NCBI GenBank assembly: GCA_009809945.1
Contig: WTPW01001664.1
Location: 67,784 to 131,783 of the forward strand
Direction: 5' to 3'
DNA from: Gigaspora margarita
Taxonomy: Eukaryota; Glomeromycota; Glomeromycetes; Diversisporales; Gigasporaceae
DNA length: 64,000 nt
Positions within the stretch are counted from its first letter, which is position 1. Each line of letters starts with the position of its first letter. Position numbers and translations under genes: made by a program. Shown here piece by piece: positions 43,357 to 55,289 of the stretch. The notes beneath the pieces were generated by a model. The model searched no databases, had not been told where the DNA came from, and saw only the letters and a list, made by a program, of their open reading frames with translations.

Positions 43357-46296
43357 ATGATTGCTCGTCAATTAAAACGATACTGTATTTTATTAATTAT
43401 CTTTATAATTTTTTGGTTGTATACTATTAATGTTCGAATCAATCATATAAATGTCCAAACATATAATGTTGGTCAAAACTGGAAAAGAGACGCTAGGGGA
43501 CTCCCTCCTAATACCACACTTATCACTGCAACTATATCTGCACCGACCAACATACCTATCACCACGTCAATCATCAAAACTATACCCACACCTATTACCA
43601 TGCCGCTGAAAATAAACCTTACATTTGAACAATCTTTAATGCAATGGTCCTTTCCGATTCAATTTGGGACACCGTTTCAAACATTGAAAGTACCAATTGA
43701 CACGGCTTCTAATATACTCTGGGTTGTCAGTGAAATTTGCATATTTCCATTTGGAAATGCTTGCGATAATCGAACAAACTTCTTCAATACATCTCTTTCG
43801 AATACTATAACAGCTGATTTTGAAGAATTCATTATAATTATAACCAAATATTCGGACCAACGACATTTGGATTGCCTAAGGATGTAATAGAAAAGGGGAA
43901 TATCACAATTCCGGATACAATTACAGGACAAATAGGCTTAATGCCTGACCAAAACGTAATTACTCCATTGTCCATTTATTTGTCATTATTTATTTATTTA
44001 TTTATTTTATTTATTTACTATATAAATTTTAATATTGACGTTAAATAGTACATATTAAATCATTTTACTGTAAAAAAACAAAAGTTTTCAAAATAATAAT
44101 TATAATTCAGAGAATTTTTTACAATAATAAATACTATATCATTTAAAAAATTAACAATGTAATATATATTTAGAATCAAACCGTGGGAATTGCTCTTTCT
44201 ATGAATGGGGAACAATTACATTTGGAGGAATTGGATAACTCATACAGGGGAGTCCCCAAAATTCCGGGCCGGGATACATCGGAGTACATCGGAATTATGG
44301 TCGGCTGGATCGGAATTGATCAATTTTGCCCCAAGATCATAAAAAATTTTACTAATAAATCATTAGGGTAGCTGCGCAGCGTGTGACGCGGCGCAGGACC
44401 AGTACGATCACTCGGCAAAGTTCAAAAAGCATGTTCATGTAAAATAATATTTGTCCGTATCACTTATTATAACAAAGACTTTGGCTCATTTAGCACAAAT
44501 AAAAATAAATTAATCAAAGACGAACCATTAGTTTGAGTGCTTCAATTATAACATGTTTTATTTATACTTGCTCGATCATGACTATTAACACGGGAGAAAA
44601 CCCATCAATCACAGATTAAATATCAAACATGTTGGGTATCTAAACTCTATATAGATATTTTTGCCTAAACTGACCATTCACACTTTATAATAAATTACAA
44701 TTCATGAGCCTAAATTAACATGTTTACTGTATATAAATTTTATGGATACGTGGCATTTCACCGACAATCATTTCTTCGACACTTCGTTTTACCGGTGAAA
44801 TAATTGTCTGTGAAATGAACTTGTCTCACCAAAAATTAATTCACTACTCTGACAGGCTTAAAAAAGACTTACTCGTTATTCAGTAACATATTGTATTTAG
44901 TTAGAGTTGGTTTATTATCGAATGTCGATTTTAAAAAAATGAGTGCTGCAGAGCAAAAAGCTGTAAATGGATATCATATTAAGTCGTCATACTGGTGTAA
45001 CGTCTCAATTCAAAGATGACTTACGAATTTATGACGCAATAATGAATTATACTTTTATACATTTACAACGCCACTCTATACCCGATTTATAGATCAAGAA
45101 TGTCGTAATGCTCAGGTAGCCAATTAAACCATTTAAACGGACGAACTCTAAATTTAGATGGTATAGATTTCAAATTTTAATTAATTTTATAATCAGTAAC
45201 GTCAGATTTGCATCATATTGAATAATCTACTTATGAAGTTACGGTATACGTTTAACTCCTTCCAGAAATGAATAAATGAAAATCATTACTCCTACTAAAA
45301 AAGGATTCTGCGAAAATCAGCATAGGCCACGCCCAAAAACATTATTCAAACCATCCCTCACACATTTCATGTGATCGTACTGGTATATCCATTCATTAAG
45401 TAAAAAATGCCCAGCTGATAATTTTGCTATAGAACCTGCTAACAAGTAGGGCTAAACGCCGACCTAGATCCGACGCATCCGACCCGGAAATTTGGGAATA
45501 GATCTAAATTATATTACAGGTTGGTAGAAAATTTTATTACTGCGTTGAGACATCATTATTCATCTCAATGAGTTGACGAAAATTTATTTATCATAATTAT
45601 ATTTATTAAAAATCATGAAACTTTTCTGCAATACTATAAAACATAACTTACAGTATAATTATATCTATTCGTATCCCTATTTATTTTCGTAAATCCATTG
45701 AGATGGTCTAATAACAGCTTAATAATTTTATAATATTATACTGTTATTTTTAATAATTAAAAAAATATATAAGTAATAATGAAAGTAAAATAGTATATCA
45801 ACCAATCACAAAAACAGATCAGCAGTTCTCGGTTAATGTCACTAATATATATATAAATAACGCATCAATTAACTTAAATGGGTTAATTTGGTTTCATAAT
45901 GGAATCCAGAACATTCAATTAGATGATAATAGCGCTAGTAAAATTGTAAATAATTTACCTGGAGGAAATTTTTCTAGCAGTTTCGCATTAATGGATTGTA
46001 ATATTTCGGATTTTTTTGATTTGTCTTTTGAAATTGCTAATCAAAAGTGGAGATTACCACCAAGCATAATTAGTAATGGTGGAGTGAATGGTACTGATAA
46101 ATGTGAATCTATAATTACTGGTGGCGCTGATAACGGTTCTTGGGTATTTGGAAGCGCTTTTATTACGGTAATTTATATTAAGATATATACTTATAAATAT
46201 AATCACAAATATATAAATTTAAATTATTCTTGTGATTAAAAGAGCTTTTATATGGTTTTCGATCAAACAAATTTACAACTTGGTATTGCCTCTTGA
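43357..46296 (+). pseudogene. Pepsin-type (A1) aspartic protease, decayed
   Basis: The start MIARQLKRYCILLIIFIIFW is a basic stretch plus membrane anchor or signal. The first lobe follows (LMQWSFPIQFGTPFQTLKV, IDTASNILWV, SEICIFPFGNACDN), with DTAS where pepsins have DTGS. Near 43830 the frame shifts by one base, and the protein continues as YNYNQIFGPTTFGLP to GQIGLMPDQNVITPLSIYLS. A second exon from about 44173 reads NQTVGIALSMNGEQ, then LDNSYRGVP, with a local frame slip over the expected 'ITFGG'. The second lobe is in an exon about 45794-46167 (QQFSVNVTNIYINNASINLN; NLPGGNFSSSFALMDC; WRLPPSII; WVFGSAFIT) and a last exon 46243-46296 (SFYMVFDQTNLQLGIAS). The second catalytic DTG is replaced by HNG (GLIWFHNGIQNIQLDDNSAS). 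The gap 44372-45793 has 14-bp inverted ends (accagtacgatcac, 44398 and 45371) and may be inserted DNA. Inactive as a protease. Confidence 0.78.
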
Positions 46297-46404
46297 AATG
46301 ATATTAATTATGGTTCTATGCGTATATGTTTGGTTTTTAGCAAAAAACTATATACTTTATAATTTTAACATTTCTACATAATAATTTCTTTTCAAATGAA
46401 TTAG

Positions 46405-47061
46405 GTACAGGTCGGAATAGTAGTCCAAGTCCCTGATCATGATACAAAATGTTTGATTATAAAAAGTTCAGAAGAATTTCAATCATTTTCTGTTGATAAT
46501 ATTAGCTCTGATTTGTTTTACCATGTAGATGATAAATATTTTGCACATGAAGGCCCTTACATTTTTACTTTTATACAAAACCACCATTAAATAACACTTG
46601 GTGTGATGGGACGTTTACAGCCATTACTTCTGAATTAAAAGCAGACACTGCAATTAATCCATGGACAATTGCAAGAAGGGATTATTCTGTGCGTGTTTGT
46701 TTTACATTGCAGTAAATGTTTTAACATTATTTTTCTTCTAATTTTTTTTCGAATAATTTATATTTTACAGGTTGGAGTAAAATTTCGCGTTCCCAGTGGA
46801 ACACTATTCTTGAAAGTATCTTCAGTTGCTATAACTCACGATGGTGTATCAGATGGTACCATAGATATAGTAGATTATTCTGTGCATAATGTTGATAGCA
46901 GTGGATATTTTGATTTAGACCAATATACAGCATATAGTGGGCATCATTTTTCGTTTTATGCTTTTGATAAAGATCCACCTGCTTTTTCTGATTTCACGAT
47001 CAAAACTGTTGAATTCTTGCCATTAAACCTTACAACTGATCCATGGCCAGTAGAAATGTGA
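46405..47061 (+). pseudogene. Unrecognised two-exon coding remnant
   Basis: Exon a, about 46405-46688, reads VGIVVQVPDHDTKCLIIKSS, then FSVDNISSDLFYHVDDKYFA and HEGPYIFTF. A one-base slip near 46580 leads to PPLNNTWCDGTFTAITSELK and INPWTIARRDYS. Intron 46689-46770 (gtgcgt to ttacag, phase 0). Exon b, 46771-47061, reads VGVKFRVPSGTLFLKVSSVA to LPLNLTTDPWPVEM and is intact. Both exons start with a VG-V-VP motif, suggesting an internal repeat of a beta-rich domain. No 5' exon or signal was found; it starts about 110 bp after the protease stop. I do not recognise the family. Confidence 0.55.
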
Positions 47062-47787
47062 TAAAAAGACAACCAAAATTATAGGTTAAATCATTAACGT
47101 TGATATAATACTTATTAATATAGCAATTTAAAAATATTTATAAATAATATTTTAAATATATATTTTTAAGAAGCATATTTTATAAGATTAAGCTATAAAT
47201 ATAAATTTATTATATATTAATTAAATATTTTTTTATTGTTAATTTATAAATTAAATTTCTAATTTACACCACAGGTGATAAGCATCTACGTATGTATAAT
47301 AAAATAAGATTAATAATATATATTAGAACAATTATAAAATTTATATACTATTTTACAAGTAGGGTAGTCTGTCTGGAGCATGCCTTTAGGCTGCAAGTCA
47401 TGATAAGATCACAGGGATGGTCATTGTGAATATGATTGGTCGATATAAAAACTGGAATTACAATATTGTTACACAAGTTTGAATTCAATGTTCAGTTCAA
47501 AATCTTTAACAGTTACTATGTTTTAAAATAGGTCAAATGGGTCAAGAGCAATGTTTTATATATAATAATTAAAACAAAAAAAATAAAAAATATTTTCTAA
47601 GCACTTATTTGTAAGATGCTATAATAATAACCACTGTGGAAAAAAACTCTAAATCAAGCATCGTGCTCATTTTACATAAATACGATTAATACACTAGGGC
47701 ATGCCCAAAATTTAGCTGTGCCACCTACTCTATTTGTAAGTAATTAAACAATTACACAATTTTGTGGCCTAACAATATAAATCAAAC
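47062..47787. other. Intergenic, no gene seen
   Basis: AT-rich sequence, nothing recognised. Confidence 0.4.
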
Positions 47788-47789
47788 TA

Positions 47790-48065
47790 CCGTACGGCAC
47801 TGACTACAGTACCCCGGGTACTTTACAATAAACCATCGAATTTCTTAAATAGTACCCACCTGGGTACTAATTATGGGGGAGGGTATTATAATAGGGGGGT
47901 ACTTTACATAGTTTTAATATTATTTAATAAGGATTTTAAATCTAAGCATATATATATCTATACCCGGGTCTTTTTCAATTTCCCGAATCGTGAACCCATG
48001 AATTGTACCCGGGTCTTTTATATCGGGGGTATTATAGCAGGGGTACTGTAGTCAGTACCGTACGG
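47790..48065. mobile_element. TA-flanked MITE (Tc1/mariner-like)
   Basis: Ends CCGTACGGCACTGACTACAG and CTGTAGTCAGTACCGTACGG are inverted over about 26 bp, with one mismatch. TA lies at 47788-47789 and 48066-48067. Inner acccgggtac words repeat in both orientations. It is noncoding and little diverged, so fairly young. Confidence 0.85.
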
Positions 48066-48067
48066 TA

Positions 48068-49374
48068 TATAGGTCGATATTTATATAATGTCCAATTTGA
48101 AACCCAAACCTGTACTTATTCCTTTTGTAGATCTTAACTAATAAACTTCATGAACGAATCATGTCACAATGAATCAAATATTTTCAAATTTTTTGGGCCT
48201 TGCTGTGAGTCAATAGAATTCAAGCAAACTTTTTATAATAAAGATTTTTTATAACTTTGAACAAGAATAACTTAGTATAAACTCAATAAAAATCTTTTTC
48301 AAATAATTTTTATAAACTTGTACAATTAATTTAAAAATTTTAACACAAAAAAAAAAATTTAAAAATATTTACTTGATTTCTATTAACTCAATCTCATTTG
48401 ATTTCTTGTTATAAATACTGATATAGTGACATAACTTATTTTAAGATAAATTGGACATGTAGTTGCAATCCAAATGGTTATATTACCATTGGCCTGAACT
48501 TAAACTGTTTTGACCTAAATTTTGACCCAAATTCCACTTTTTGTTCCAAATTCGTTTTAAATCCCAAACTCATTCCAAATCCCAAACTTACTATATCTGC
48601 ACGTAATAATGTGCATAAGCTTGCTTCTAATTCCAAATTTGCGTTAACTTCTATATATATATTTTTATAATTTGTTTTAAGAATTTTAGCATTGATTTTA
48701 TTATAAATTGTCCGATAATAGTATTTTACACTACAATTCTACTCTAGATTAGTATATATTATCTAATATTGCATTGGTAATAAAATTTTTTATATCGTAA
48801 ATACACTATTATTCAACATTGCATCGATATCAAAATTTATTTTCCCATGATTGATTTCTCCTTCGTTCATGTTCTAAATAAGTTATCTAGAATTGAAGTA
48901 ATACAATAATATTTCCAAGCATTATTTCTGTTCTACTTAATGGATTACTATATTAATATTAGATAATAAGTTTTTAATTCCTTTTATATCTTTATTATTA
49001 ACCAATTTGTTTAGTAAACATTGCATAAATAAAATTGGCTATAGTATTTTTCAATTCTTCATCAGCAATTCCTTAATTAATAATTAGTTCACTTGTATTG
49101 AAAATATAATATGAATGTATTTGTGTTATGGCATTTAGTTAATTTTACATCCAATCTATAAAATTATTATATATTTTTAATATAAAAATTAATTACCGGT
49201 AATTCATTCTGATATTGTTTGGTTATCCAATTAAGAACTAAAAAAAAACTTGTTTACAAGCTGCTTGATAAGGCATCATTGCAAATATTTTAAGTACTAT
49301 TTTTTGAATATGATTATTTATTAATTAATAATATTCTACCAATTTTGTATAGATAAATTATATAAATCAAATGA
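48068..49374. other. Intergenic, no gene seen
   Basis: A C-containing stretch at 48500-48630 repeats 'tccaaat/cccaaa' words. Otherwise AT-rich. Confidence 0.4.
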
Positions 49375-49686
49375 AATATCATTTGGATCTTTATATTGTA
49401 TATAAAGTTATTCATATTAAAGTTTTGCCAAATTGATACTGCTATGACAAACTTTACAAAAAACTTCTAGTAAGAATTCTTTTTCAAAAAATATTATTTA
49501 AAATTATATTATATATTATTAATTAATAAAAATATCATTTGGATCTTTATATTGTATATAAAGTTATTTATATTAAAGTTTTAGCCAAATTGATACTCTA
49601 TGACAAACTTTACAAAAAACTTCTAGTAAGAATTCTTTTTCAAAAAATATAATTTAAAATTATATTATATATTATTAATTAATAAA
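49375..49686. repeat. Recent tandem duplication, 156-bp unit
   Basis: Two adjacent copies starting aatatcatttggatcttta (49375 and 49531) differ at only a handful of positions. They end in attattaattaataaaaata. Confidence 0.9.
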
Positions 49687-49721
49687 AATATAAATAATAA
49701 CTATGAAAATATAAAAAAAAA

Positions 49722-50373
49722 TAGGATATAGTGATTTAGAAAAGTTGTTAAGTTATTACTCTCAAGCAGATCTAGAGTTCAAATCCACTAGCAATGCTTA
49801 GAAAAAATAAACCTGTATTCTAGAACTGCTTCTAGGCAATTTGTTGGGTATATTAACTGTAGCTTTGGTTTTACTATTTCAAATTGGATTTTTCTGCAAT
49901 AGTTATTTAATGTTATACAAATAAATCCAAGGAACCAGAGAAACAGAAACTTGTTTGGCAAGTCCCAAGTAAGGATATAGTAAAGAACTTGATAGTACTA
50001 CCAAAACTATAATACCAGAAACTGGAACCAAAAACCAAATAACAAGACCCTTGAGAATGGGGTCCACCAACCTGAGATGAAGTTATACTAAAAAAAAATA
50101 AGGACCTAGATTATAGAAGTAGATGCCAAAAAAAAGTTACAATGGCACCTGACCTGAGAAGAGCAATCCATCTAGGCTAACCAGTTTGGAAGTTTAGAAT
50201 ATATTAATTTAAGAACTAGTAAAAAGGTAGAAATAGGTATTAGAAGTCAGAGCAAATCTTGCAAGAGCAAAAGTAAATAATGATAGCAGTTCAAGAGCAC
50301 TTCTAACTGCAAGTGTTGGTTAATACTATAGTGCAAGTTACCAAGTATAGACAAATGCCTGTATAGAACAAAT
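49722..50373 (+). mobile_element. AT-rich SINE family, copy 2
   Basis: Head taggatatagtgatttagaa, box-B-like agttcaaatccact, and body blocks ggaaccagagaaacagaaac, ttgtttggcaagtcccaagt and aaggatatagtaaagaact align with the full copy at 12984-13673 (opposite strand). A palindromic MITE interrupts it or bounds it at 50374. The tail and target duplication are not resolved. Confidence 0.65.
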
Positions 50374-50630
50374 GGGCTGCCGTCAATAGAAATCAGGCAG
50401 ATCAACATTTGAAAAAAAATTAATGCCTTAACTTTCACAGCTCATTTCTCGATGAATTTTAGAGCTATCTTGACAATTTAATATTCAAAATAAAGCTTAC
50501 GATCTAAGCTTTCTTTTGAATATTAATGCATCAAGTTAGCTTTAAAATTCATTGAGATATGAGCAGTTAAAGTTAAGGCATTAATTTTTTTTCAAATGTA
50601 GATCTGCCTGATTTCTATTGACGGCAGCCC
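50374..50630. mobile_element. Palindromic MITE, GGGCTGCCGTC ends
   Basis: Arms of about 115 bp start GGGCTGCCGTCAATAGAAAT and its inverse, flanked by AAAT (50370-50373, 50631-50634). It is nearly a perfect hairpin and noncoding. Strong arm identity suggests recent activity. Confidence 0.85.
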
Positions 50631-51033
50631 AAATACCTTTTACCAAGATCCCTATTAAAAATAAGCCATATATATATTGTGAATTTTCTAATGAAATGGT
50701 TGAGATTTGTCAAGGAGTGATAGATCAGAGGATTTAAGCAGACACTTCTTTAAATGGGTTGCAGAAATAATACTAATATAGAACCTTAAGATGGACCACT
50801 TAAGGGTAGAGCAAACATAAATTATTTCTAATAGTAAGGGCATGCATTTATTATGTAATTTTTACCATGGATACATGGTCAGAGATAGTAATCACATTTG
50901 AATATTACATTAAGCAATCTGAATTAGATTATGTTATCACACTATACTTAGATAAAGGTGGGTACTAAGTAAAAAAATATTACATAATAAATAGCACACC
51001 CCTAATTATATAGTAATTATATAAAATCATATA

Positions 51034-51690
51034 AGAGTATAGCAACTTAGAAAAGTTGTCCCCCAAGTAGCAGGTTGAAAGTTTGAATCCCACTGGAGAT
51101 GTTTTGAAAATAGACCTGTGTTTTGGTAACCTGTTTCTCATTATCAGTTGTGTATATAATCTGTAGTTTTGTTCTACTATCTAGAATAGAATCTTTCATT
51201 CACAATGGTGCAATATTGTACTGATAATCCAAGAAACTGCAAAAATTGGAAACCTATTTGGCAAGTTCCAAGTAAGAAGGTAGAATAAGATCTTTGATAG
51301 TGTTACTATAAAAGGTTGGTGCTGGGATCAGAATGAACCTTATAAGGGCAGTTTAAGGTAGTATTGCTAAAGACCTTGTAGTCAATTGTGTTGATCATGT
51401 ATCACAAAGGCAGAAAATTTTCTACAAGGTAAAATAGCCCTAAAGTAGTTATAATATTATAATTAGAATAGCTATTAGAATAAATTATTTAGGGTAAAAA
51501 CAAGTTTGATGACCTTTGGCTATAATAAAAAAAATATTGATCAGAGTATTTAAATAGGCAATTCCTATAGTTGGGCTGCAGGTATGCATTTAGTGTAAAA
51601 CTTTTAGGCAAACTACTTAAATTAGGCACCAAAAGTGCATGTGTGGTTAGTTGTATACTTGTCAATATAATAAATATCATATATCTTAAA
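51034..51690 (+). mobile_element. AT-rich SINE family, copy 3
   Basis: Head agtatagcaacttagaaaag, box-B-like agtttgaatcccactgg, and body blocks acctatttggcaagttccaa, gtaagaaggtag and ggtgctgggatcagaatgaa followed by cc align with the copy at 12984. The 3' end ccaaaagtgcatgtgtggtt resembles a lone tail at about 53115-53160. The end is approximate. Confidence 0.65.
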
Positions 51691-52121
51691 GGAAGAGTCT
51701 AATGATGTCATTTTTATTATGAAACTTGTTATGATCATTGGTAATACAAATATCTAATACTAATATCTATCAAATATTCTAGATATTTTATTTACTATCA
51801 AAACCTAAGTTTAACTTGTTTTAAACACCAACAAAAAAAGTCTAACACCCATAATTATTACTAACTTCTTAACATATTTTTTAAAAAAATTAAATATAAA
51901 ATATTAAATTTTTTGATTTGAATGAAAATTCAGTCATTGAAAATACTATAAATATATTGTTTTTTGATGTAAACAAAATGCATTTTATTTAACTATAGTA
52001 GTAAGTTTTTAATGATGTGCTATATAATATAACAATTTTAATATTATTGAAAATGATCAATATACACTCTACCCTTAATAAACTAATACTGTCAGTGGGT
52101 CATCCTTTAAAAAATATACTG
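51691..52121. other. Intergenic, no gene seen
   Basis: AT-rich sequence. Confidence 0.4.
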
Positions 52122-52123
52122 TA

Positions 52124-52328
52124 TTCTATCATGAATAAGCACCCCTTTTTTGAAATTTTAAACTCAAATAACTTGAAAATTATCTAACCAAACTCAATAA
52201 AACTTTTTAAATTAAACTTTATAAATCTATAAAATTTAAATAAATAAATTTTTATTAAATTTTATTAGATAATTTTCAAGTTATTTGAGTTGAAAATTTC
52301 AAAAAAGGGGTGCTTATTTATGATAGGA
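52124..52328. mobile_element. TA-flanked palindromic MITE
   Basis: Ends TTCTATCATGAATAAGCACC and GGTGCTTATTTATGATAGGA are inverted over about 60 bp. TA lies at 52122-52123 and 52329-52330. It is noncoding. Confidence 0.75.
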
Positions 52329-52330
52329 TA

Positions 52331-53337
52331 TGGTATATACAAAATTATGTGATCAACAATCAGAATTGTAAACACCATAGATCTGACCAATTAGAATTAG
52401 CTATTTTTGTGCTATCTAAGTAAATTTAGGTCTATCTAAGTATTTTTCAATCTATAAAAGTGATTTTTTCAAATATAATAAGTTTTAGAATTTCACAATT
52501 ATAAAATAAGAGATTATTCTATATGATACCAAATTTTTGTTAAAAATGGTCACAATTCTAAAAAGTTTTATTAGGAGCATGTTTTTGATCTTATATAAAA
52601 TATTTAGTACTATTGTTAGTGGTAGAAGTGATTTGGTTGGAAACACATAACAACAATCCTGTTAAAAATAACATGATCAATATTTAAAAAAACTGATTCT
52701 TGTATATAGCCCATCTGATTTAAAAAAATTAACCAAATCAAAAAGGATATTGAATACAAGACAATTTGGGTAAGAAAAATTGTAGGATAGAGTATAAAAA
52801 TTAGTGAATTTCATTCATATTAGGATAGTATAAAAAGAACACATATTGTACTATTTAGCAATATTAGAAAATCAGATAGAAAGATATCAAGAAATTTAAA
52901 AATTAAAAACTAATATTAGTTTACTGTCCTTCATTTAAAATAAACTGTTTTGTCTGTTCACTTTATACCCAATACATCTTAGCCTTGCCAAATTATACTG
53001 CCTTTTACCATTGGTTTTTGGTTATCTATCCTATAATGCTAGCCTGGATTTCTGTAAATAACATCATGTAGATTATACAAAAATTGGTTTATATTAACCT
53101 ATCCTTAAATTAGATACCAAAAATGTATATGTAGCTAGTTGTATTTTTATCTATATACAGTATGGGACAGCAAAAGATATCCACTTTTATTTTATTGCCA
53201 AATTTGGATAATAACATATAAAACATCAAATTTTACTAAGATGCACCAAATTTAGAATAATGTAATACAAAAATAAATAATTCATGATCTGCCTAAGAAC
53301 TAAAAAAAATATAATAAATAGTAGAAATATGTTTACT
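52331..53337. other. Intergenic with SINE tail fragment
   Basis: No gene is seen. About 52980-53160 resembles the 3' part of the AT-rich SINE (aaatgtatatgtagctagtt). Confidence 0.4.
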
Positions 53338-53509
53338 AGAGTTGCAGGTAAAACTAATATTTAGTAATGCACTGATAATGCACTAAGTGAAACTAGTGAA
53401 ACTGGTGCACTAATAGTTATAAATGAACTAATGTTTAACAGTGCATCATTAGTGTACTGTTGGTGCACTGATGGTCCTAGTAAAACTAATTAGTTTTACC
53501 AACAACTCT
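53338..53509. mobile_element. Palindromic MITE, AGAGTTGCAGGTAAAACTAA ends
   Basis: The ends are inverted (ttagttttaccaacaactct on the right). GTGCACTAATG words alternate in both orientations within. Confidence 0.65.
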
Positions 53510-53526
53510 AATGTTTACTAATTTTT

Positions 53527-53870
53527 TTTTGCTGTTTTGGAATCTGGAGTTTCCCAAAGAACAACTCAATTTTGTACTAAGTAAACATCTTTTTTAAATT
53601 AAATTCTGATTATAATAATAATTAAATTATTAAAATCAGCCCAGTGGATCATAAGATATGAGCATTTTTGTCTTTACAATTATATTTTTTACTTTTGATT
53701 ATACCATATAGTCACAAAGACAAAAATGCTCATATCTTATGATTCACTGGGATAATTTTAATAATTTAACTGCTATTATAACCAGATATTTCTTAATTAT
53801 AAAATAGATATTTACTTAGTAGAAAATTGGTTTGTTCTTTGGAAAACTCCAGATTCTAAAAAAGGCAAAA
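53527..53870. mobile_element. Long-armed palindromic element
   Basis: Arms of about 150 bp (ttttgctgttttggaatctg; caaagaacaa; aagatatgagcatttttgtc) are inverted around about 53690. Noncoding. Confidence 0.7.
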
Positions 53871-53936
53871 CAATAGTAAATTTCCCTTCACTAGTTTTTA
53901 GACAGATCGCAAATTAATTTTTATTGGCTTAAGCAT

Positions 53937-54609
53937 CCCTATGAGAAAAGTGGTCCAGGTGTTAGTACAGGTTGGCACGGGGTTGTCTGAATAGGCATGT
54001 ATCATGTGGCATATAAAGGCATGAAACATGAACCAAAATGTGACAAAATGGCATGTATATTACGTTTTACAGTATTGGCACATGCATTGGGTGGCATGTA
54101 TAAGCAGAATCGTGTGCAATCATGTGACATAGAGCCAACAAAATTAGTTGTTTTGATCGACACAGATCAACCTGACGAAGAAAAAGTGAAAAAAAGTAAA
54201 AAAAGTTAAAAATACAAGAAACGAGTGTCTAAACCTACCTTGGGTTATTAACAAAAAATATCGGGGTGGCAATTTTACTATAGGGTCTAATCTCATCCTA
54301 GCCCTATACTTACTTTTACCTACAAAAAGTCAAAAACTTTTTACTACACACAGCTTTAGATGTACCCACACAGGCACATAATATTACGTGTAATTACCTG
54401 TGCCAAAACCCGTAAGTTTTGGCTTAGTAAAGTGCAGCAAAACCTGGTCCATTTACAATTCATAATGTCTGGGTAAACGATCCAATTCAGACCAATTTAA
54501 CATGCCAACATGGATTACAGACGTACAAACCTGGACATCTGGCCATGCTGCACTTGACTGTGTCTTTCCATAGAAACATGTGCCTACACGGGCCACTTTT
54601 TTCATAGGG
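53937..54609. mobile_element. CCCTGTAAGAAA-family element, copy 4
   Basis: Ends CCCTATGAGAAAAGTGG and CCACTTTTTTCATAGGG are perfect inverted repeats, flanked by CAT (53934-53936, 54610-54612). Outer parts have the family's ggcatgta and ggcacat words. The centre holds repeat C (54105-54365), which is likely a separate insertion or captured sequence. Confidence 0.85.
54105..54365 (+). repeat. Dispersed repeat C inside a CCCTGTAAGAAA element
   Basis: Matches 38745-39030. The frame reads SCDIEPTKLVVLIDTDQPDE then a lysine-rich end and stop at 54209. Base composition is distinct from the surrounding MITE. Confidence 0.6.
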
Positions 54610-54612
54610 CAT

Positions 54613-55289
54613 GTATATTAACACCAAATTTTGATTTATAAATAAAATAAAAAGTTTAAACTGTTATAACACTATTCAATATAAAAATAAAAAAATCTTT
54701 TTCAGAAATATAATTTGTATTATAAACTATCAATTTGAAAGAGAATTTTTAATTTAATAATTTTTTGTCAAGTTATACTATTTTTAAAACAACTAATAAA
54801 ATTAGATATCTTAAGCAGTGCTGCACTATATAATTTCTGATATGTAAATTGAATAAAATTCTATGCCCAAAATGGGCACTTTGAAAACAAAAAAAATAAA
54901 AAATATTCTAAAAGAAAAAGAACTATATCAAATTCTATTAATTGATATTATATATATTACTATATAACCTTTTTATATTATAAATTCTAAGTTTAGAGGA
55001 TTTTTAATCTAATATCAAAATTTTTTTTAGTATGTTTTGAATGGTATCTTTCAATATATCAAATTATATTTTCTGTTTTTGATTATTTGGCACTTATATT
55101 ATATGCTTTGTAAACTATAAATTGACTACTAGTAGTCAATAAATATTTTTTCAATATATTTTCATAAATATTAGTCCAACTATCAAGCATAGCTAAGAAA
55201 AAAGTATTTTAATAATGTTAAAGTTTTATTTGTATTTTGTAATGCATTGATTCAAATCAAGCAATTTTAGTATTTTCTGAATATTTTGC
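54613..55289. other. Intergenic, no gene seen
   Basis: AT-rich sequence, nothing recognised. Confidence 0.4.

Noticed and set aside
44398-45384. Insertion bounded by 14-bp inverted accagtacgatcac
   Set aside because: The inverted pair is clear, but no target duplication or further arm identity was found and the edges do not coincide with exon limits; mentioned only under the protease gene.
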